From: Okeania sp. KiyG1
Lineage (GTDB): Bacteria > Cyanobacteriota > Cyanobacteriia > Cyanobacteriales > Microcoleaceae
Length of the DNA: 64,000 nucleotides
Direction of reading: 5' to 3'
NCBI RefSeq assembly: GCF_014132355.1
Contig: NZ_BLZO01000109.1
Span: 62,001 to 126,000 of the forward strand
Position 1 is the stretch's first letter. Each line of letters opens with the position of its first letter. Shown here in pieces: positions 57,693 through 64,000 of the stretch. A program made the position numbers and the translations under genes. Under the pieces are notes generated by a model that saw only the letters and a program-made list of their open reading frames with translations, was not told the origin of the DNA and made no database searches.

Positions 57693-58114
57693 TATGGTTT
57701 CTCCTCCCTAACTTTGCGTATAGCTTTTAGCTTTTCGGCGATCGCTTCTATTTGTTTGATACTAGCAGAATCTAGACTATCCGCAAAAGAGGCCACCAAA
57801 TCTGGGTTTCCCACTTCCAGAAATTTATTTAATTGTTGATGCGCTTTTAACATTTGAGCTTCTCGACGAGAAATTAAAGGTCGCCACACAAAAGCACGCT
57901 CACTTTCATCACAAACTAACCAACCCTTTTGAGTCAGGCGACGTAGCACTGTAGTTACTGAAGTATAAGCTAGTTCTCGGTCAGGGTCAGCCAGAATATT
58001 TTCATGTACCTGTTTAACTGTGGCACAACCTAATTTCCAAACAATATTCAAAATCTCTGTTTCCAGAGGGCCTAAAGACATTTGTTGTGGACGGTGATCT
58101 GGTAAAGAACTCAT
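57692..58114 (-). CDS. petR: BlaI/CopY-family regulator, PetR-like
   Basis: 140 aa. Winged-helix DNA-binding domain: GPLETEILNIVWKLGCATVK, VHENILADPDRELAYTSVTT, VLRRLTQKGWLVCDESERAF, then a C-terminal dimerisation helix region with the likely protease-sensitive linker (LDSASIKQIEAIAEKLKAI). In Synechocystis, PetR represses plastocyanin and activates cytochrome c6 when copper is scarce, and is destroyed through PetP when copper is available. Here petR lies head-to-head with petE (215-bp spacer) and overlaps petP, which strongly supports the same role. Confidence 0.87.
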   Translation of the reverse strand: MSSLPDHRPQQMSLGPLETEILNIVWKLGCATVKQVHENILADPDRELAYTSVTTVLRRLTQKGWLVCDESERAFVWRPLISRREAQMLKAHQQLNKFLEVGNPDLVASFADSLDSASIKQIEAIAEKLKAIRKVREEKP

Positions 58115-58188
58115 TATTTTTTATTTCTTAGATTTTGACAACACAGTAGGTAAAATTTATCCTTTTTTCTGGTAAATTATTTAAGTAT

Positions 58189-58199
58189 GACAATCTGTC
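58189..58199. promoter_or_regulatory. Candidate PetR operator in the petR-petE spacer
   Basis: GACAATCTGTC, followed by GTTT: arms GACA/TGTC around three bases. It lies 75 bp upstream of petR and 130 bp upstream of petE. The same element (one centre base different) occurs at the petJ promoter. PetR as the binder is inference. Confidence 0.65.
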
Positions 58200-58281
58200 G
58201 TTTTACGATTAAAAATCTCCAGAAATTAGATTTTCACCCTGAGATAATCAGGGTTTCAGGTTTTTTCGGAGATATCTATTG

Positions 58282-58287
58282 TATAAT
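58282..58287 (+). promoter_or_regulatory. Likely petE -10 box
   Basis: TATAAT lies 42 bp before the petE ATG, with a weak TTTTTT-type -35 region near 58259-58265. A ribosome-binding site AGGAG (58320-58324) precedes the ATG. Confidence 0.55.
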
Positions 58288-58329
58288 GACCCGTGAATAC
58301 ATAATCATCTTAAAAAAACAGGAGTAAAA

Positions 58330-58731
58330 ATGCGTTTTATTTCTTCACTTTCTAAGTCTGTAGCACTACTAGCTTCTGTAGCAATGCTAGTTATTGGTAG
58401 TCTAGTATTTTCTCATCCAGCACAAGCCGCAAACTATGAAGTAACAATGGGTGCTGGTGGACTACAATTTAGTCCCAGGAAAATAGCTGTTAAACCAGGT
58501 GATACAGTTACATTTAAAAATGGTATGCTCGCACCTCATAATGTAATGTTCAATTCTGGTAACTCACCAGATTCAGATCTAGCCAAATCACTTTCCCACA
58601 AAAACTTGGCCTATAAAGCTGGAGAAAGCTTTGATGTAAATATTCCAGCAGATGCTGAGTCTGGTGATTACGAATTTTTCTGTACTCCTCACCGTGGAGC
58701 AGGAATGGTGGGCCATATGGTTGTAGAATAA
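58330..58731 (+). CDS. petE: Plastocyanin precursor
   Basis: 133 aa. Signal peptide of about 34 residues (LSKSVALLASVAMLVIGSLV, cleavage after HPAQA) directs it to the thylakoid lumen. The mature type-1 copper protein has ligands His in LAPHNVMFNSG, then Cys, His and Met in FFCTPHRGAGMVGHMVVE. It carries electrons from cytochrome b6f to photosystem I (and to cytochrome oxidase) when copper is available. It is divergent from petR-petP, and the alternative carrier gene petJ lies 1.9 kb downstream beyond an inserted tnpB element. Confidence 0.97.
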   Translation: MRFISSLSKSVALLASVAMLVIGSLVFSHPAQAANYEVTMGAGGLQFSPRKIAVKPGDTVTFKNGMLAPHNVMFNSGNSPDSDLAKSLSHKNLAYKAGESFDVNIPADAESGDYEFFCTPHRGAGMVGHMVVE

Positions 58732-58823
58732 TCGCAGAACTTAAGTGTGAGAAACTACTTTAAATTTGCTTTACTGTAGTTTATCAAGGTAATCACAAGA
58801 ATACTTGTTCTTGTGCAAATTAG

Positions 58824-60120
58824 TGACATACTCCCACACTAAGCAGGCGCTATAGTGTGGGCTTCTCGTTTCGCAGCCCCGGTATCCCGTCGGGCAAGCG
58901 CGTGCTTTAAGGACGGAATGCCCTGCCGCCCTATTTTTGATATTGATCGCCGCGTTCAAATCGCGGTCTATTACAATACCGCAATGTGGGCAACAATGAG
59001 TTCGCATGTTTAATTCTTTATCGACTTTTTCACCACAATTTGAGCAATCTTGGCTAGTATTTTTGGGGTTTACTGCTATAGTCTTCTGTCCAGCATTTGC
59101 CTCCTGCGGAGGAGCTGCGCTAACAGCTTTGACATTTAAAATAGACAGGAATTGTCCCCATCCAGCATCGTTAATTGATTTACTCAAACGAGTCTTTGTT
59201 AGCCCTTTAATGTTTAAGTTTGCCTCCGGCACGCCGCGCTCCGCGTCTACATGGGCGATAACTTCTGCTTTTGATAACAATTCATTGGCTGTTTTGAAAT
59301 GAAAATCTTTACGTTTATCGGCAACCTTTTTATGTTGTTTAGCTACAGCTAGAAGAGCTTTGAGCCACCTTTTACTTCCTTTTTTCTTTCGAGATAAACG
59401 TTTCTGTAGAATCTTTAATCGCTGCTGAGAAGAGCGATAGTATTGAGGGATGGGAACAGATTCTCCTTCACTTGTTACTAAGAATTCCTTCAGTCCCATA
59501 TCAATTCCCAGAGTGTTTTTTAATGTAGGTTCAACTTCACAACTCAAAGCTGGAACTGATTTTTCTTCTAGGGATAAAGTCAGATAATAACCATCTGCTT
59601 TACGACTAATCGTCACAGTTTAAGAGTGAAAACCATCAGGTAACGGCCGATGTTGAATCAACTTTATCTTGCCTATTTTGGGCAAGTTGATCTTGTTTTC
59701 TTGAATGCAGTCTTGCTTGATTTGAGGATAAGTAAAACTGCGGTAACGCCCTTTTCCCTTAAACCTTGGTTTCCCTAATTTATGTCCATTTTTGTCTGCC
59801 TTAAACCATCTATCAAAGGCAAGTTTTACCCGTTTTATGCAATCCTGTAAAACCTGAGAATGTATCAACTTGTACTCAGGAAACTTGTCTTTGGTATTGA
59901 CCAAATCTTTTTTTTGAGAGTAATAATCTGGATTATCTCTGAGTTGAGGAATTGGCACCACCAAGGGACAAGCGTTAACCGGACAGCGATTTTCTGACCA
60001 CCATGAGAACCGCTCGCCTAACCGATAGTTGTACTGCCGACGCAACAATTCCAACCACATTTCTATGATGGCTATTTGTTCTTTGTTGGGCCTTAATTTA
60101 TATTGGTAGCCAGTGCGCAT
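58824..60120 (-). pseudogene. tnpB: TnpB (IS605 OrfB) with a nonsense codon and in-frame repeat inserts
   Basis: From ATG 60120 (MRTGYQYKLRPNKEQIAIIE) the frame runs 166 codons to a TAA at 59617-59619, then continues in the same frame as [20 protein letters not shown]. RuvC-I is [18 protein letters not shown] (Asp), the zinc ribbon [12 protein letters not shown]...CPHCG and Ruv[16 protein letters not shown]. The RuvC-II Glu motif, normally V-E-D/N-L-N-I-K-G-L, is broken up as [18 protein letters not shown] by an insert of about 27 bp (59221-59250). A second 27-bp insert (59098-59124) adds VSAAPPQEA after NVKA. Inactive as a nuclease is the likely state. Confidence 0.85.
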
Positions 60121-60290
60121 GGTGGAAAATTTCCAGGGCTATTGCAAGATAATCATACAAGTTTTTCAACTAGGGCGAAAGCTTCTGCTGGGATAGTATG
60201 CAAATTGAATGGGCATCGAACCCATTCAATTGGCCACCTATTCATCTCACACTTTTCTTTAAAATTATGGTGTGAGATGAATCGGCGGTT
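58824..60290 (-). mobile_element. IS200/IS605-type element (tnpB only) between petE and petJ
   Basis: The right end on the minus strand finishes in AGCCCACACTATAGCGCCTG and TAGTGTGGGAGTATGTCAC. The left end contains the long hairpin ATTCATCTCACAC/GTGTGAGATGAAT (60239-60282). No tnpA is present. Ends are approximate. Confidence 0.7.
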
Positions 60291-60671
60291 TAGCTAAAAA
60301 TTTCTCTGCCACAAGTGTTAATAAATTCCACAATTAATTCTTGTGATTTAGATATTTTAGAGGGAGAATAATTATTTTTATTATTAATAAAGCAGTGGCA
60401 GGAAAGGTGAGGGCAGTTCAAAAGTTCAAAACTCAGACATCGTTAAGAATTTTCCTTATTCCTTCTTTCTTCTTCCTTAGTTCCTTCTACTATAAAGCAC
60501 ATTAAAGCATCAGTACAAATTAAAAATGTAGCATTCAAAACTATTCGATCGTGATTAATTTTATTTTTATGTTTGACAAGCTGTCGTTTGACTTAATATA
60601 AAGGTGCAATTTACAATCTACAACGCAGATTTAATAATTTTCTGTATTTGTATTCAGAGAGGAGAACTAAA
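60291..60671. other. petJ upstream region
   Basis: Contains a TTCCTTCTTTCTTCTTCCTT tract (60450-60490) and the petJ promoter. No gene. Confidence 0.6.
60573..60602 (+). promoter_or_regulatory. petJ promoter with candidate PetR operator
   Basis: TTGACA (60573-60578), 18-bp spacer, TATAAA (60597-60602). The palindrome GACAAGCTGTC (60575-60585), followed by GTTT, overlaps the -35 box and matches the petR-petE spacer element except for the central base. Confidence 0.65.
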
Positions 60672-61016
60672 TTGAAAAAATTACTATCAATTGTGGTATT
60701 GGCCATAGCTTTCTTTGTTGTTGCTGTACAACCCCCCGCTTTAGCTGCAGACTTAGCTCATGGAAAGCAGATATTTGGAGCTAATTGTAACGCTTGCCAT
60801 TTGGGAGGTAAGAATACAATCATGCCAATGAAAAATCTGAAAAAGGAAGCCTTAGTAAAATACCTTAAGGACTTTGAAGCAAAAGGTGTAGAAGCGATCG
60901 CCTATCAAGTAACAAATGGTAATGGAGGAATGCCAGCTTTCAAAGGTCGTCTCAAACCTAAGGACATTGAAGATGTTGCAGCTTATGTTCTAGATCAAGC
61001 TGATAAATGGAAATAA
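60672..61016 (+). CDS. petJ: Cytochrome c6 precursor
   Basis: 114 aa from the TTG at 60672, chosen because AGAGAGGAG lies 8 nt upstream and the N-terminus is then a clean signal peptide ([20 protein letters not shown], cleavage after PALAA); an in-frame TTG at 60648 would add eight charged residues. The mature protein has the haem motif CNACH and axial Met in [12 protein letters not shown]. It is the iron-containing alternative to plastocyanin, carrying electrons from cytochrome b6f to photosystem I in the lumen when copper is short. It shares a candidate operator with petE/petR. Confidence 0.95.
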   Translation: MKKLLSIVVLAIAFFVVAVQPPALAADLAHGKQIFGANCNACHLGGKNTIMPMKNLKKEALVKYLKDFEAKGVEAIAYQVTNGNGGMPAFKGRLKPKDIEDVAAYVLDQADKWK

Positions 61017-62031
61017 TTTAGGTAAAAAATTAGCTTCATCTTGAAATAAGTTGGACTGGACTTGTTCGGTTAATATCAACTGCCGTAAACACAAGGTAAT
61101 TATTGGTTAGTCAAAAATTGCTTATGTTTCTCAGAAAGTTCTGACCATCTTCAAAAAGTATCAAAAGTCTACACAGATGCACCAGTTTTCTGTGTATGTA
61201 ATTCATTAAACTATCAAAAATGTTGAAAGAGGACTCCCGTTATAATCGCGCTGATTTAACGGCGAGATGAATTTCAAAGTAGTAAGTTAATTGAGGGCTT
61301 GCAAATTAATCCAGCATCAGTTATCGTAATTAATAGCCGTGGGGCACACGGTTAGAGAAAAGCGCACCGCCTGCGCTGATGTTTCCTCAGCGTAAAGACG
61401 GAGCAAGAAAGCTTGTGGAGATGGTAGTAGCGGGGGTACAACTCAACTTGTTTGATTTGTTACCAAGCTTACGAATCTGGGAAACAAGAATCTCCCGTTA
61501 TAATCTTTGATTTAACGGTGAGAGTGTCAATAGCGAGAATAATTTTCTACTTCACAATTGAAAATTTTCTCGTCTTCATAAATTTTTCTTTAATAGTTAG
61601 TTGGGGTGAAAATTTAGAGCGAAAGAAACTGTTGAGTTAGCTCTATAATTTTACCCCAATATTAATATTGGGCGTTAGTGAATCAACATAAGAATTAAGA
61701 TATTTGGACTAACCGTAATCAACATAATAATTATGAATACTCCTTTCATTACTTGCTCCCGAGCAACCCGTAAACGAAATAATCTGTAGGGACTTTGTAT
61801 TCAAAGTCTCTACCTATTCCCTATTCCCTATTCCCTATTCCCTATTCCCTATTCCCTAAGCACTAAAATCATAGCTAAATTCACCAACGCCTAATATTGA
61901 AATAAATATAATAAATTTAGATAGAACTCGAATAATCAGTTGTAATAAAAACTATTGGAGGCTGATTAGCATTTAATGTAAAAGCCATAGCTTATTATCG
62001 CCAATAACTATTATCAATCTTCACAGATATT
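61017..62031. other. Spacer with a probable transposon relic
   Basis: About 1 kb. 61225-61510 shows two copies of ACTCCCGTTATAATC/TCTCCCGTTATAATC with TTTAACGG, separated by GC-rich patches and a stretch resembling a degraded transposase tail (VINSRGAHG, then stops). 61795-61855 is a CCCTATTCCCTATTCCCTAT tract. No intact gene is recognised. Confidence 0.5.
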
Positions 62032-62961
62032 ATGAACAACTTTTATCGATTTCTATTAAGCATTGGCATAGTTTTTGCAGTAATCTTTTTTTCATTCTCC
62101 CCACCAATGAAAACTGCAACTGCTATCTCACAGAGCGGAATTTATAAAAAATTTTTCACCGAAGGTATAGCTAATACTCAAGATAAAAACTATGAAGAAG
62201 CAGTTCATAATTTCACCAAAGCAATAGAGCTTAATTCTAACTTTGCCAGTGCTTATAGTAATAGATGTTTAGTCTATCTTCAACAGGAAAAGTACCAGCA
62301 AGCGATCGCTGACTGTACCCAAGCTATTAAACTCAACCCAGAAAATCTAGAAGCAAATCTTAATCTAGGTTTAGCCTACTACAAAATTGGTAATTACCAA
62401 CAAGCTATTGCAGAATATACCAAAGTCCTTAATCAAAATCATAATGATTTTCGTGCTTTATACAATCGAGGTTTAGCTAATTTTGAACTGAAAAATTATC
62501 AGAAAGCTGTAGTTGACTATAACCTAGCTTTAGCAAATACCAAGCAAGACAATAATTTTAATCAAGCAGATATCTATAACGAGCGAGGTTTAGCATATTT
62601 AATGTCAAAAAAAATGCACAAGGCAATGGCAGATTTTTCTTATGCTATTAATATTGATGCTAATAACTCCAGAGCTTATTTAAACCGAGGTTGTGTCTGT
62701 AGCAAGATGGGAAATATAGAAGGAGCAATGGAAGATTTTAGCAAGACTCTACAACTTAATCCCCATGAAGCTCAAGCTTATTTAAACCGAGGACTATTAC
62801 ACCACCACCAGGGACTTTATCAAGCAGCAATTGAAGACTGGCAAGCTGCAGCAAAATGTTTCTGCGATGGAGGGGATATGATAGCTTATCATCACACTCA
62901 AGCTTTAATCGATCAACTACAAGCATGGCTCCTATCATCTAATCAAACTGCTATTGCTTGA
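62032..62961 (+). CDS. Secreted or membrane-anchored TPR protein
   Basis: 309 aa. An N-terminal hydrophobic segment (FLLSIGIVFAVIFFSFSPPM) is a signal peptide or anchor, so the protein is periplasmic, lumenal or extracytoplasmic. Then six to seven TPR units (about 40-290), e.g. YEEAVHNFTKAIELNSNFAS, YQQAIADCTQAIKLNPENLE, YQQAIAEYTKVLNQNHNDF. TPRs mediate protein-protein contacts, and partners cannot be predicted. It is a common family in cyanobacteria, some members aiding photosystem or pilus assembly. It is monocistronic between repeat-rich spacers. Confidence 0.85.
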   Translation: MNNFYRFLLSIGIVFAVIFFSFSPPMKTATAISQSGIYKKFFTEGIANTQDKNYEEAVHNFTKAIELNSNFASAYSNRCLVYLQQEKYQQAIADCTQAIKLNPENLEANLNLGLAYYKIGNYQQAIAEYTKVLNQNHNDFRALYNRGLANFELKNYQKAVVDYNLALANTKQDNNFNQADIYNERGLAYLMSKKMHKAMADFSYAINIDANNSRAYLNRGCVCSKMGNIEGAMEDFSKTLQLNPHEAQAYLNRGLLHHHQGLYQAAIEDWQAAAKCFCDGGDMIAYHHTQALIDQLQAWLLSSNQTAIA

Positions 62962-63333
62962 TAAACTACCGAATTTTTCATGGTCTAACCTTGATTTTTC
63001 AACCTCTATCTCTATAGAAACCTCACAAAATTCACCCCAGAAATAGAAAAAATAATCGCCTCAGCCTCCAATTCATCATTTTATGAAGCTCCAAGAAAGG
63101 TGGCGCAAGTTTTTTTTGTCTTGCATCTCCCAAAAAATTGTGAGATAATTTATATATTGGGAGTCGTTCGCCCCTACACATGACTTTTTATTCAACGCAA
63201 AAACCGGATTTTCTCCTGACCATCATCAAAAGAAAACTATCCACTTTGACAAAAAGACAAACAGGGTTTCTATAGAATGCTAGGCTCACCGCTCAACTAA
63301 ACTTACTCAAACTGAACGAGAAGGTCTGAAAGT
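62962..63333. other. Spacer downstream of convergent genes
   Basis: 372 bp that should include the right end of the IS605-type element whose tnpB begins at 63334 on the minus strand. A ATCTCCCAAAAAATTGTGAG patch near 63126 is unremarkable. No gene. Confidence 0.4.
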
Positions 63334-64000
63334 CTAGTCAAACGCAAGTGGATCAACCACTACAGGGTTAAACGGCAAACCCTTTATTCCTTGGTCCAAG
63401 ACATCAGGAATTACTTTTCTAATTATATTAAATGACCCATTTACATCTGCATTTAATAATTTATTTTCCCTGGTTTTATACAATCCCCTCGTTACTCTTT
63501 TTCCACTAAATTTCGGTTTTTTATCTCCATATTTTGGTAAATTATCCCCATCTAAGCAGCTTGATTGAGATGTATAGGATTCTTCTGTAATTATTACTTT
63601 TATTCCTCTTAGTTGGGCTTTATATGTTAACATCTCTATTAACCTATAGTGAGGGATGTTCACAAATTGTTGATTGTTCTTTTTACCTAATTTTATCTCT
63701 TGTTTCCAAGTCTGATTATGCCCAATAATTAAGGTTCCTATTTCATGGTTTACACACCAGTCTATTACTCTTTTACTTGCTGTATGGAGATAGTTTTCTA
63801 CTCGACAATTTCTTTTGTGAGTTAATTTTTTTAACCGATGAGAATTACTTTGATTGTGGCTATTTAATTGAGATTGTAAACAAGAGCGCTGTTTATTATA
63901 AAAGGTGTTAATTGCTTTTAATGGTCTGCCTTTAATCAAAATAGGTGATATTCCTGTTTGATTTGTCGTTACAGCTATTAAGTTATTTACTCCTAAATCT
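63334..64000 (-). CDS. tnpB: TnpB-family RNA-guided nuclease, 5' part outside window
   Basis: The frame runs to the window edge, where it reads DLGVNNLIAVTTNQTGISPI; the first codon shown, Asp, is the RuvC-I catalytic residue. Downstream: LIKGRPLKAINTFYNKQRSC, the TLIIGHNQTWKQEIKLGKKN block at the RuvC-II position, VIITEESYTSQSSCLDGDNL and RuvC-III LLNADVNGSFNIIRK. This is the IS1341-like branch in which the usual E-D-L-N motif is replaced by a G-x-N-x-x-W-K block and Glu is kept in EESYTS, suggesting a relocated catalytic Glu (inference). No stops or frameshifts appear in the visible 222 codons, so unlike the other two tnpB copies it may be functional. Confidence 0.85.
   Translation of the reverse strand, partial: DLGVNNLIAVTTNQTGISPILIKGRPLKAINTFYNKQRSCLQSQLNSHNQSNSHRLKKLTHKRNCRVENYLHTASKRVIDWCVNHEIGTLIIGHNQTWKQEIKLGKKNNQQFVNIPHYRLIEMLTYKAQLRGIKVIITEESYTSQSSCLDGDNLPKYGDKKPKFSGKRVTRGLYKTRENKLLNADVNGSFNIIRKVIPDVLDQGIKGLPFNPVVVDPLAFD

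Noticed and set aside
59006-59302. 98-codon plus-strand frame
   Set aside because: Antisense shadow of the degraded tnpB gene.
61452-61640. 62-codon plus-strand frame after petJ
   Set aside because: It overlaps a repeat with ATAATC/TTTAACGG motifs and degraded transposon-like sequence, with no conserved protein features.
1-64000. tRNA or rRNA genes
   Set aside because: No cloverleaf-like CCA-proximal stems, GTTCRA loops or rRNA blocks were recognised by eye; a covariance-model scan would settle this.

Overview
The window comes from a filamentous cyanobacterium. Genes for the photosystem II subunit PsbY, plastocyanin (petE), cytochrome c6 (petJ) and the filamentous-cyanobacterial regulator HetZ show this, as do many HIP1 octamers (GCGATCGC). 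The DNA is AT-rich, gene density is low, and spacers are packed with small dispersed repeats, mini-transposons and decayed insertion sequences. That style resembles the Trichodesmium/Okeania part of the Oscillatoriales; the genus is inference.

Layout. 1-5594 (minus) is a two-partner-secretion haemagglutinin-type exoprotein running off the left edge, followed by larC (6652-7965). 8262-14070 holds a large STAND NTPase/WD40 protein and a small protein sharing its Asn/Gly-rich motif. 14.9-27.7 kb is ordinary chromosome: a Sua5/YciO protein, hetZ, a PHP protein, a Rre1-type response regulator, map, a VOC protein, a TIGR02652 protein, a gamma-carbonic anhydrase-like protein, psbY and a CPA1 antiporter. 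27.9-31.6 kb is a cluster of small toxin-antitoxin-like and accessory genes (Uma2, DUF1778, xisHI, vapBC remnant, hicBA, mazEF-like), several of them broken by repeats or nonsense codons. 31.8-38.6 kb is a mobile-element pile-up: an NB-ARC/TPR gene split by an IS200/IS605-type element, an ISAs1-type element inserted in a tandem repeat, and a group II intron without an intact reverse transcriptase gene. 38.7-58 kb holds cobT, a DUF2232 protein, a CRP-family regulator, an Hsp70-like gene with frameshifts, a sugar transferase, a SnoaL-like protein, a GNAT protein, riboflavin synthase, a bifunctional nuclease, a ferredoxin-type aldo/keto reductase and a gamma-glutamylcyclotransferase-fold protein.

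The clearest functional unit is 56.8-61.0 kb: petP (BlaR-type membrane protease), petR (BlaI-type regulator), divergent petE and, beyond a tnpB insertion, petJ. A GACA-N3-TGTC-GTTT element lies both in the petR-petE spacer and over the -35 region of petJ. This points to a compact copper-responsive plastocyanin/cytochrome c6 switch.

At least six families of small non-autonomous elements can be defined from terminal inverted repeats. Several copies have exact target duplications (5 bp, 8 bp, 4 bp or TA). In several places these repeats lie inside genes, either in frame or disrupting them.

Coordinates of repeats and element ends were read by eye. Functions rest on recognised sequence motifs; no database search was run.
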